Shown here in pieces: positions 1 through 10,700 of a DNA stretch of 64,000 nucleotides. Numbering within the stretch: the first letter of the stretch is position 1; the number at the start of each line of letters is the position of its first letter. The position numbers and the translations under genes were made by a program. The stretch spans positions 1,054,001 to 1,118,000 of the forward strand of contig JAQSEB010000003.1 of NCBI GenBank assembly GCA_030063045.1, read 5' to 3'. Source of the stretch: Pratylenchus scribneri (lineage: Eukaryota; Nematoda; Chromadorea; Rhabditida; Pratylenchidae). The notes beneath the pieces are model-generated. The model saw only the letters and a program-made list of their open reading frames with translations. It was not told the origin of the DNA and ran no database searches.

Positions 1-48
1 ACATAAAAATATTTTGTGATACAGTAAAAAAATTAAAAGGAAACATAC

Positions 49-430
49 TGGCTTTGTAATCGAAATGGCTGCAGTCATATTTGTGGCAAGCTTCTTTCGA
101 CATTGATGTAATGCATTCCGTGTCGAAGTAAGCAGCACCTTCAAGGCCCACATAGCAGCGATCAACGGCACCTTCGAAAAATATAATATATAATATTAAA
201 TAATTTTATTTTGAAAATTTTCAAAATTTAACATAATATTAAATTAAAATTTTTTTTGAATTAAAATTTTGAGCTAAAAGTTTGTTTGGATTTTTGGCAT
301 TAAATTAGATAAAATAACAAAAATTATAAATCACGATTTTTAATTTTTGGTTTTAAAAACAATGCTTTTACCCACCTGAATATGCCGCAAAGGTGGCCAC
401 CAACATGAGGGCGAAAAGGATACGGTACAT
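49..430 (-). CDS. Small secreted Cys-rich protein, 3' end beyond the window
   Basis: Two exons read on the minus strand. Exon 1 (430 down to 376) starts at an ATG and encodes a classic signal peptide, MYRILFALMLVATFAAYS, ending in a phase-1 donor GTGGGT. Exon 2 (171 down to 49) continues in phase and ends at a strong GTATGT donor at 48-43, so at least one more exon lies left of position 1. The mature part seen so far is about 42 residues with four cysteines (RCYVG, TECIT, EACHK, YDCSH) and many acidic and aromatic residues. I do not recognise the family. The signal peptide and spaced cysteines suggest an extracellular, disulphide-bonded product. The matching phases across the intron make the gene model fairly secure; the function is unknown. 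Confidence 0.6.
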
Positions 431-979
431 GGCACATGGAATTTGAAGATGATTGGTCAGAAGTTGTTGAAGAGATGTAAATTTGAATTTTAAATCTTAA
501 AAATTGTATTAATAATTGTTAAATTTATATGAATGTAGAATAAAGGGAAAAATTCAAATTTATATAAAATTTATTATTTTACGATTTTTTAGTGGAAAAA
601 AAATGGAAATAAAATGAAAATGGAGCAAGGGAATCAAAATTACCAAATGAAATGAGTAAAAAATAAATGTGAATTCGTAAAATGGTTAAGGGCTGATTCA
701 CCCAAATTATTTCCATTTATTCGTTCATCAGAAAAAATAAAATAATTTCAATGATGATTGCTAGACTACTAGACTAAATTGGTATTTTTACGTTTAAAAT
801 TGTTGATGATGACGAGGGTTTTGGTTTTGTCAAAATTTAAAGAAATACAATACTAAAAAGGAGACAATTTCAGCTTTCGAACCTTATAGGAAGAGACTTG
901 TTCAGATTGTCCTCCAAATACCGAAATAGACGATCGTATTGCAACAATTCATACAATAGCGATTGATCATACTTTTAGC
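431..979. other. AT-rich intergenic DNA, upstream of the minus-strand gene
   Basis: No coding-like reading frame is visible. A TATATAAA-like stretch near 558-568 lies about 130 bp upstream of the minus-strand start codon at 430 and could belong to its promoter, but such strings are common in DNA this AT-rich. Confidence 0.3.
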
Positions 980-1143
980 TAGAGTCCGGCGAATTGAAAA
1001 TCATTCGGACCGGATTACGGACTGCGGATTGGTAAAACACACGGATCCGTACGGATTAGTCCGGATTAGTCCATACGGATTGAAAAAATATACGGATTCC
1101 CGATTACGGATCCGTACGGATCCGGAATCCGTGCCGGCCTCTA
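980..1143. repeat. Short inverted-repeat element rich in CGGAT words
   Basis: The block begins TAGAGTCCGGC (980-990) and ends GCCGGCCTCTA (1133-1143); these are inverted repeats with one mismatch. Between them are many copies of CGGAT, CCGTACGGAT and GGATTAGTCCG, a GC content far above the flanks. This looks like a small non-autonomous DNA transposon. An open frame through it (963-1202) is a by-product of the repeats. Confidence 0.5.
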
Positions 1144-1365
1144 CTTTCAGCCATAGTTCAGAGAAGCAACCTACTCGTCAGAAGACTTTATATAATTGGT
1201 AAAAAGCGTCGAAATTTTGTACATCTAAAAAATAAGCAGTTTTCCTCAAAAAATTCCAATTTATTATACTCAAAGTCATGCTAATATATTTTTTAAAGTT
1301 GATTTCTTTGAAATTTTTAAAGGATATTTTGGACTTTCTATTAATATATTATTTTTAACATCCTA

Positions 1366-1807
1366 GCTTAACATATGTCAGCAGAAATTTACAATTTTTA
1401 CGGAAAACTTTGTCAAAAATTGCGTCAAAAAAATCATTTCCTCCCAAAGGCTTTAAGGCTTCAATTGACGCAAAACATTTCATAAAATTCATCCAATCCC
1501 AAATACCCAAAAATTTCCCTATTTTGTGATTGTTGGTCCTTGCACACAGATTTGGCCACAAAAAATTTGGTCGATGCCGCCCAAAACGAAAATATTCCCT
1601 TGGGGCCATTGTAGCTTCTTCTGACTGCAGATTGGAAGGAAGCAGAATTTTTGGCCGAATACGGGAGAAGATGGGTTAACTTGGCCAAAAGGGGAAGAAA
1701 TATTGAATGCGGAGAAGGGGGCAATGGATGAACCCTCCGGCGAGTCGATGGCACATTTATCCTCCCTTTGGACCGATGGCACCAAACATTTTTTTGTGCC
1801 CGGATAA
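1366..1807 (+). pseudogene. Possible decayed gene in several plus-strand frames
   Basis: The stretch is richer in GC than its surroundings and shows protein-like segments in successive plus-strand frames that no splice sites join neatly: TIFTENFVKNCVKKIISSQ, then ASIDAKHFIKFIQSQIPKNF, then DLATKNLVDAAQNENIPLG, then EAEFLAEYGRRWVNLAKRG and GEDGLTWPKGEEILNAEKG, stopping at TAA 1805-1807. Each segment ends at a stop or a frame change. I read this as a gene relic with frameshifts, or less likely as a gene with unusual splicing. The family is not recognised. Minus-strand open frames over the same DNA look less protein-like. Confidence 0.3.
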
Positions 1808-1904
1808 ATTATTATTATCTCCCAAAAAGTGTCCCAAAAAGTGTCTACAAAAAGAATTTCACCGAAATTTTGTGATTACTTTCTCTGTAAAATCAATTTT
1901 TATA

Positions 1905-2133
1905 CCGTATTTTCTCTATTAAAAGTCCGGGGCTTATAAATTTTCAGAGACTTTCCAAATAGTGTTTCTATTAGAGAGAGGCTTCAAATAGAGGAGGTGG
2001 GCTGGGGGGATTTGGAGCTTATAAATTTCAAAGATTCTCCAAAGAAGGCAAATAAAAGTCATTTTTTCATCTTAAAAATACGATAAATGAAGGCTTCTAA
2101 TAGAAGGAGGGCTTCTAATATAGAGAAAATACG
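1905..2133. repeat. MITE-like element with GTATTTTCTCTAT inverted ends
   Basis: The left end reads CCGTATTTTCTCTATT (1905-1920), and the right end (about 2118-2133) is its reverse complement with small differences, TATAGAGAAAATACG. Inside are several copies of a GGCTTCTAATAGA-like word and two GGGGCTTATAAATTT / GGAGCTTATAAATTT words. About 230 bp with no coding capacity. A related word, GGGCTTCTAATACGG, recurs near 17509-17523. Confidence 0.55.
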
Positions 2134-2804
2134 ATAATTGAACAATAAAATTAATTTAGAGATTTCAAAAAAATTTATTCCATTTTAATTTATCTTACTT
2201 ATTAAAATTCCCAATTTTAAATTTTAAAAATTTCAATCGATTTATTGAATATATTTGATGGCCATTTCATTATTTTTGGGCCATTTCATTGCCTTGTCAC
2301 AAAATGCCTTTCCCTAATATTGTTCATCCATAAATGTTTCACCCAAGTGGATGAAAATTTGGCCCAAAAAGGTACGACAATTATGGAGATTAAATTTTTG
2401 GGAATGAACACATTCCACCCCATCATCCAATTTCCCACTTTATTTTATCCAACATTTATGCACTCCCAAAAAAGGCGTAAATGGCAATGAAACGAATAAA
2501 AAATTTAGAATAAAGTTTAATATTTCCATCTGTCATTCTTTTACTCTCTGCCAAATATTTCCAAACTTTTTTCCTAATTTACTATTTTTAATCATTTTTT
2601 TTTGCTCTTCTTAAATTGAATATTTCAATTAATTTTATCAAGAAAAAAATCACTTCAGAAAAGTCTTATAAATTCCAGTTAATTTGAAGGGAGGAAATTT
2701 GACAATAAAAAATGCCAGATATTATGATGATCGTATCACATCATATTAACTATTTTTTCCTCTTTTTCTTTTCTCTACATAATTAATCCATCTTTTTTAA
2801 CTTG
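2134..2804. other. Gene-free AT-rich DNA
   Basis: No convincing exon, RNA gene or repeat was seen. A plus-strand open frame at 2245-2490 has a composition typical of random AT-rich DNA. Confidence 0.35.
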
Positions 2805-3284
2805 ATTTAAATTAGGGTTAATTATCCGTTTGCGGAACGGTTACGCGGAACGGTTGTTCGCACATATTTTGGGCTAATTAACCGTTCCGTTATCCGCATT
2901 CCAATTATCCGCACTCTGACTATCCGCCTATTCGTCTATCCGCAACTCTTATTTTTACCGGATTTTGCCATTTTTGGATCCGAATGCCGGATGTTTTTAT
3001 TTTTGAGATAGCGACCCTGCCCAACATGAGCATTTTAAGAAAAAATAAGATAATTGAAAATATTTTAGTACAAAAAAAATTTAATTTTTAATTTGGACCA
3101 TTTTTAAATTTAAGTAAACAAATTTCAAAAAAAATTCTACAGCGCCTCTATAAAGGGAGCGGAACGGTTAGTATCCGCGGATAATTCGCGCGGATAATCT
3201 AACCGTTCCGTTATCCGTACCTTGACTATCCGCACTATCCGCTTTTTCATTATCCGCTCGCGGATAATTAACCCTAATTTAAAT
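2805..3284. mobile_element. 480-bp MITE with perfect 24-bp terminal inverted repeats
   Basis: The left end (2805-2828) reads ATTTAAATTAGGGTTAATTA then TCCG, and the right end (3261-3284) is its exact reverse complement. Subterminal regions carry many CGGAACGGTTA, TATCCGC and GCGGATAA words in both orientations. There is no transposase frame, so it is a non-autonomous element. The palindromic outer bases hide the exact target-site duplication. Confidence 0.8.
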
Positions 3285-4506
3285 TATCTCTTTACTATTT
3301 TAATGTTATTCTTCATTATTTTTGTAATTTTTTCTTCAAAAATTCACTCCAAATTGGCCATAAAATTTGTAGCAACTTTGCGGCTTCTTTTATGCGCATA
3401 AATTCATTTGTAATCAAAAATTATTCTTTCTTTAATTGCCTTTCCTTTTTCCCAATTCAAAAATGCTCCATTGCATTTTGGCAAAATTTATTCCCCATGG
3501 GGATGGGCAATGTGTTCCATACTAAAATTATTTCAAATTATTTTTCTGAGAATGAAAAAATAAATTAAAATAAAATATAATTTCTTCCTTGAGCAAATAT
3601 TGATTTCATTGGACAAAATTTTAAAAAGTGCCGGAATTTAAGATAAATTTTCCTTGGCATTTTTAAATGGCATTAAAAGCTCTTCCACCCACACACTTAC
3701 CTATCCACTTCAATATCATCAGTAACAAAGGAGTGCCACTTTTACTTTACTTTAAAATTTTTGTCTCGGGTTTTTCTCCACCTCTTTTCCATGCAATTTT
3801 CCTCTTTACCCAACACCCGTCGGCACACCTTTGTGGCCCACATTTAGAGATGCTCCAGACTTGAGGACAAATAAAATTTTCCAATGTACTTATAGTGGCC
3901 ACAAATGTCTCAAATTTCATCAAAAAGAGGGAGGTTTTAACGCGAAATGCATTAAGCCGATTTTTTAACGTAAAGAACAACAAAAGATGAGGTGGATTAA
4001 GGGTGTGGCAAAATTTATATGTAAAAATGGCAGCTCGCGAACTCATGGGTGGGTAGTGGTGGTTGAAAACCATTTTTTACTTTTTGCTCAATTGTGTTTA
4101 AAAAAAAATTATGAATTTTTTCAAAATATAAAAACTTTCCAGAAACAATTTAATTAAAAAACTTTACGGAAATGTGAATTAAAATATTTTCGATAAAAGT
4201 TAATTAAAAATATTCTGGAAGACAAAATTTTAAATTAAAATTAATCACAAACAAATCCTCATTTCTCTCATTTACCACTCTCCAATTTTTTGTTCAAAAT
4301 TTGCTTAAGTTTATAGTCTAATATTATTTAGATTATTAAATAAAAGTAGTAATTAGATAGAATTTAACTTTTTAAAATATTTTATTTTTCTAAAATTTTT
4401 TATATTTGATTAACTAAACTATTCGAATTCGTTTCATCGGCAAATCTTCCAACACTTTTGAGAGAATAATAGCTTCCTATTCCTATCCTTGCACTTCCTA
4501 TATGGC
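3285..4506. other. Gene-free AT-rich DNA
   Basis: No supported gene. Open frames at 3667-3864 (plus) and 3747-4073 (minus) overlap each other, lack homology I can recognise and have no splice context; I left both out. Confidence 0.35.
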
Positions 4507-4752
4507 TCACTCAATACAATTTGGTGGCCTCACCATCGTCTCAATTTTTTCAACCCACTTCGAATCCCAATTTTCAATTTTCATCTTCAAATACATTTCC
4601 TGAGCGTCAATAGGAAAATAGGCAGGAAAAATTGGCACTACCACTTTCTTAACCAATAAAAATTTATTCCACATTCCCCAAATTTTCTTGCTTCCGATTT
4701 CATCATTTTTAGCATAAATTATTAAAATATTATAAATATTTTTATTGATCAT
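4507..4752 (-). CDS. Hypothetical 81-residue protein
   Basis: An uninterrupted frame from ATG (4752) to TGA (4507) with a protein-like composition: a hydrophobic start (NIYNILIIYAKNDE), then a mixed charged region (EMYLKMKIENWDSKWVEKIE) and an MVRPPNCIE end. No signal peptide or domain is recognised. It lies head to head with the open 5' end of the copine gene and abuts its first visible exon, so it may be spurious. It could also be the last exon of a minus-strand gene. Confidence 0.28.
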   Translation of the reverse strand: MINKNIYNILIIYAKNDEIGSKKIWGMWNKFLLVKKVVVPIFPAYFPIDAQEMYLKMKIENWDSKWVEKIETMVRPPNCIE

Positions 4753-7700
4753 TGTTAACTAAATTATTTTGCGCCCATTTGTACGAAAATGAACATGGCC
4801 AAATTGCGTCAAATTCTGGAGATGAGGCGGGCAACCAAAATGCCGCCATTGTTGCCGCCAAAGAAGAGTAAACGGTGGATTATTTCAACAAATTTTTATC
4901 CAATGAGTTTAACGAATGAGTATGGTCGAAATATTTAGGACAAAATTACTAAAATATTCAGGGAAAAATAATTAAAATGGCAAATTTGTCATCCACTTTC
5001 AGGGATAATAGTAATAGTACCTGCTGGTTATTTTTGGCTATGGCTCAGCAAGAAAGAAGCCATTTAGCGAAGGCTATATTCAATTTAAAGCCCAATAATG
5101 GGTACTTATCCAGTTTAGGTCCGCTTTTTGGCTCAGCTTGGAAAAAGTGAGGAAAAGTGAAGGGTCCCCCCTTTGGGTGTTAGGGTTTGGGTTTGGGTTT
5201 AAAATACATTTGAGATGATTTTTACATCATCCTAATCCAATCCCTAACATATCCCTGAATGACCCCTAAGCCCAAACCTGATGACCCATAGGGGGGACCA
5301 AGCACTTTCCAAAAAGCGGACCTAAACTGGATAAGTACCCAATAAGGTTCCATAAAAAGCTGATTTTCTATATTTTTGGAAAGTTAAAAAATTTGTAAAA
5401 TAAGTAGATTTTTCCCAAAAAAATAAGGTTTTTACACTTAAGGACATATAATTTTTTAAAAACATAGAATTAGGACCATAAATGGTATTTTGGGCTTTCA
5501 AATAGCATAATGTCTATCCGAATTGGGGTTATTTTCTCATAGAACAATAAGAATGGTCCAGGTACAGTAATAGCAGCGTACTGTAATTCTATTAATTTAA
5601 ATTCATATCTCATTCAATTTCCTTTCCTATTGAAGGGCCAACGATGAATTATTGGTGGGCAAACGAAGTCAGCAGAAGGAAATTTTGGACATTCATTTGC
5701 AGCTCAGGTCCTCACTTTATTGTTCTGCTGAATTTCCCTATTCAATTTGTAGAAACATTGAATGCGATTTACAACAATCCGCGGCTGGTTCCATTGTTTG
5801 CGCCTTTTCTGAAAGCGAAGAAACACAAAGGGGACCATGGCGAATGGTCTGCTTATTACCTATTATTGGGGGAAAATTAGCATATTATTAATTTGGTTCT
5901 TAAAAAGGCTTATTAGCAAATGTCTGTGAAAAAATTAGACACATTTAAGAAGTAAAATTTTTTAGTCACCTAAAAAGTCTCGAAAGAGCCTTTGAAATTA
6001 AAATTAAGTTAAATTAATCAATTGGTTCGATCTTTCTTTTTTAGCTAATTTTGACTTGGTCCGATTTCGATAAATATATTCCATATCCATAGTAGTAAAT
6101 TATTTCAATGTACTATATAATTTTACTTTATTGATTCATAAATGATAATGTATTAATTGTTATTAGTTCCAAAAATGCATAAATTTTGTCCATAAATTTG
6201 AACTTTTATAAAAATTAGATAAAATTAAGTAAGCCAAAATTTAAATTAATCATAAATTAATATACTAGAATATAATTCGAAACGAAATGAATTATAGTTC
6301 AAGCAATATTATATATTCTTTTTTGCAATTATTAGACCACAGCCAGCGAATTGGTGGGCCGTGAAAATTTTGTGGATTTGCCAAATGTGGTTGCAGTTGA
6401 ATTCCAATTGGAACGTGTCCAATTCCTTCGACTGGATATTTGCGATTTATTTGGATCCCGTCAACAAAAGGAAGCAGCAAATTCAATGGGATATTGTGTT
6501 TTCTCCGTTTCCGAGTTGGTTTGTGCCAGAGGCGGTAGAATCCAGCGGAAAGTGAAGTAAGCGATTAAAGTGAAAATAATAATATTTTAGGAAAATTAAA
6601 GAATTTTTTGAAGAAGAATAAGATGATTTTAAATTTGCCAAATTTTTACTGGTTTGATTTTTAAATTAAAATTTATTCCATTACCTAAAATTGAATTTAA
6701 TTTATTGTTCCAGGGACCAATGGTTTATTAAGCTTTTAGCCCACTGGATTAGAAATGGATAAATTTGTTGAAAATTGGAAAGAATTGATTCCTTGTTACT
6801 AAATTTAGTTTTTAAATAATGATGCTTTACAAATTTATATTACCAAAAAAATTTTAAATTAAACCAATTTTTTGAAATTAATGAAATTCCTCAATTCCCT
6901 TGCAGAAATGACGAAAATGGCGCCGAAATTGCAGAGGCAATTATAAATTTCATTAAAAAATTATTTTAAAACATTTCTAGGCCCTAATTTCATGCACACT
7001 TCGGCCCAAACCACATGCAGTTTTGTTGCAATTCGCTGCCAGTAATTTGGCCAAAAAAGGCACAGGAAATGCAGGAACAGCACAGGCAAGTTATTCTGAG
7101 GCAATGGAGACATCTCTTTTTTCCTTTTAAGATTACCGTAGATATTTCTTAACCAAAATTTGTTATAATAATGTTAAGCCGAATTTTGCTCATAAAATTA
7201 CTTATTATCTTTAAATTTAATAAATTTGATATTATTTGATGACACTTATTGATATAAATTAATTAGAAAAGATTAGTGAATTTTTATTGAAATTAAAAAA
7301 TTATTCTAAGAAAGACTCAAAAAATCCGGAATTTTTCCTTTTTTTGGCCAAAATATTATGGACAATTATATTTGATCATTCTTCTTGAAACTAAAATGAG
7401 TATAAAATTTGATTAATAGCTTGAAAGATTTCTAAAATATTCAAAATAGCCAAAATTAAATTGATAATTCCTTCTAAGGTGTTCTTCGAAATCCATCGAA
7501 TGCCATCCGATGATTTTGAAAGCGGATCTTTGACGACGGATTCCAATCCAACTATTTCTACCGTCAACAACAATCATACAAATACAACAACAAATTGCAC
7601 ATTTTCCAATGGCACTGCCATTTTGATGTCCACCGATTCGGAAGAGGGCACATCCTCTCCAAAGGGTATGATATATTTTTGGATGCATTAAAATCTTTTT

Positions 7701-10700
7701 TTATATAATTTATTAGAAAATATTAAGTTATTTGCTCATTTAAATAATTTGGCCGAATTTTTATGGCCTTAAAAATTGTCAAAGCAATCAATTTTTATCC
7801 TTCTAAAATTTCAATTTTTTGAGACAATCAATATTTTCTTATTTTTTGGATAAAATATAAATACTTACTTCTATTCATATTTTTAGATACTTTTTCCTCG
7901 TTGTTTTAAAATTGATAATTTGACTTTGAAATTTTTAATTTTTCTGGTATTGTTTGAATAACATAGTCCAAAAGCTTAAATTTAATACATAACATTTTCA
8001 TACTAATAAGAAAAAAATTTAATCAGATTTCGGTCCAAAATTTAGATAAATAAAAATTTCGAGTGGAAAAATATCATTTTTTGAAAAATAAATTTAGTCA
8101 AATCACACTAAATTTTAAATCCTTTCTATTTAAACCATTACATTTTGCTAATTCCAAGTTATATTTTTAAAAAATCTTTATAAATAAATATTATTTCATT
8201 ATTCATTCCATCTTTTTTCAAGGCTCCATGCTCTACCGTAGTGAGGCGATCAAATGGGGCGCCGGACGAATTCTATGGAGGACATTCACACTCCAATCAA
8301 CTGATATTGCTCGAAGGCACTTTCCTCAAATAACCAAAAATATTTTTGAGTACCATACTTTCCAGGGAATTGCGGTTTTTATGCTTTCAACGGAGTGAAC
8401 CATCATCGACAAAATCATCGTCGCCAATTGCCGCCTCCATTCCCCCTCTGCCATTGGGCGAATTTGCCATGCATTTCAGTGTGCTCCGGCGTGGCCCGGG
8501 CCCGGAGAATGTTTATTTTGTATGTGGCAAAATATTGTTTTTAAGTCCAAAATTCCCTTCAAGATGGTCTACGAGGACAGCCGGCACCGAAAGAAGGCGG
8601 CTGGCACTTTTGAGCTGTGCCGATTGCATGAGGTGGACATTTTTTGAGAATGGAAATTGGATATTTTAATAGCATATTTTTAAATTGGAAAGATAGGTAT
8701 TTAAGTGGCGTGCAAATTTTGAAATGTCTTTAGAGATTATCACTTTTATAGAAGACTTTGGATACAAATTTTTCAAGTGTATATTTCTTTTAATCTAGAA
8801 ATTTTAATATTTTATAGACTGATTTTTATTTGGATGAATTGATTGTATATCATTTAATCAAATTTGTCAATTGAATTGAGAAAGAATTAATAAATTTCAT
8901 TAAAAATTGAAAAATTATAATTAATAAAATATTAAATAGGCCTAAATCGGGCAATTTTCATTTATTTGGCCATATCATTTCTGGCCAATTATGTTTAATC
9001 AATAATTCTAAATTGATATACAGAAGGGATTAATTAAATTATATAATTTATAAGATATTGCACAATTAATTAGATATTGGCTAAAATAAGCGAAATTCGA
9101 AAAATACTCCAAAATAAAAAATTCAGAAAAAATTCAAGTTTTAAATTTTAGTAGTCATATTAATAAAATTTAAAATTCCGTCATAATTCTAAATAAAATT
9201 TTAATTTTATTTTGGACAGATTTGCACTCCCTCCTTTTTGGAATATATTGCCGCTGGTTCGGCACTGAATTTGGCTTTTGCCATCGACTTTTCCCGCCCC
9301 GACACGGCCGTCGATGAGACCACAATTCGGCATTATATGGACGATGTGGAATTGTCGATTGGGGCATTTGGCGAACCTCTTCGTGATTTTAACAAGTTTC
9401 CAATTTTTTGAATTAGAATTTTTTCCCAATTTTATTTGCAGTGCAAATTCATTTGCCGCCTTTGGATTTGGTGCAAAAATTCCGCCTCATTTCCGTGAAT
9501 CGCAAGAATTCTGCTTGGTCTGTTTTTTTGAGGGCAAATTAAAAAATTTTCGCTTAATTCGCCTGTATTTTAAGGATTTTTAATTTGTTTTATAAAATGA
9601 ACGAGAAATTATTCAACAGAATTAGAAAGGAATTCATTGGTCAATTTGCCTATTAAAATTAATGACAAAAAAAACAATTATTCAATCGGACTTTTTCTAA
9701 AATTTATGGCCATAAATTTTCTTTTACATTTATGGTGTCAACATTTTACCGCAATTTGCCAAATTTTAGAAATTGGAAGAAATGAATACCAAAAAATATT
9801 AAATCAAAGGAAATAAATATTTTTACGCTTAAATGTAAAGAAAATAACTGCAAGTTGCGGATTTTCCAGCAGTCATTTCCGATGCAACTGTCATTGACAA
9901 AAAAAAAGAATTTAATGCATTTTGTTCAATTGGAAAAATTTACATTTAAAAAACCATGATTTAACCGATTTAACCAAACTTTATGGCCTCAAAATATATT
10001 TATAATTTTTCTCGCCAATCCATAAAATTAAATAAATTCGCATATTTTTGCTCTATTCAAATAAATTCTCCAAATTTAATTGTTTTATAGAATTTGGACA
10101 CCGATCCATATTGTCGAGGTCTCTCCTCCGTGTATGCAGCCTTCAAAACGTCGTTTGCCAGTGTTCAATCATTGAATATGGCTCATTTGTCCCATGTGAT
10201 TTATTATGTTGCAAAGTTGGCATTTTTATATTGCCATTTTTAATTCCTTAATTTTTTCTAGATTGGCCCAAAATTCGATGTGCCGCGCATCGCCCGCATT
10301 TGGTGGTGGCATCGATTCGGACTATAATCCGCCCGCCTATTTTGCCTTGGTCATCATTACGCGGGGCATTTTCGACGATCTCAAAGAGACTGTTCAGGTA
10401 GCTGGCATTTACTAATTTTTAATGCCATGTCAATTAATGTTATCCATAATTTTTGTGTGGGAAATAGAGAATCCTTGAGGCCATTATAAGTAACTTGCCT
10501 AAATCTGATTTACACCCTATTCTGTCTGTAGCTAGACCTCAAAATTTTATTATACCCAAAACCCAAGTTATAAGCGGTTAAAGATTCAAATTTGCTAGAA
10601 AGAAATTTGTGAGATAAATTTTAAAAAACTTTTGATTTATCTAATCTCATTTTTTATGATGAATTAAAAAACAAAATAATTTTGGTTCCTTCTTAGAAAT

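Larger units (their letters stand above)
6981..8632 (+). other. Copine C2B domain exons
   Basis: HAVLLQFAASNLAKKGTGNA takes the place of the usual 'LDKKD..GKSDPFL' start, then VFFEIHRM follows. An insert of about 45 residues rich in Asn, Thr and Ser (7510-7660) replaces a normally short loop. LYRSEAIK matches the 'YRTEVIK' strand, and LRFLCFQRSEPSSTKSSS replaces the 'CYD.D' calcium loop. MVYEDSRHRKKAAG corresponds to the linker before the vWA domain. For the 8520 donor, acceptors at 8545 (26-nt intron) and 8563 (44-nt intron) keep the same frame; I prefer the longer one. Confidence 0.6.

Noticed and set aside
963..1202. 79-residue open frame
   Set aside because: It runs through the CGGAT-rich inverted-repeat element, and its periodic composition comes from the repeat.
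3667..4073. Opposed open frames on both strands
   Set aside because: No signal peptide, domain, splice context or codon pattern distinguishes either one from chance.
4788..4944. Start codon ATGAACATGGCC as the copine start
   Set aside because: This frame would leave the exon in phase 1 at the 4868 donor, whereas the next copine exon needs phase 2; only the overlapping frame without an ATG fits.
6720..6835. Possible extra copine exon with GLEMDKFVENWKELIP, vaguely like the C2B start
   Set aside because: The required frames break at stops, and the exons at 6556 and 6906 already join in phase; the C2B start is found at 6981.
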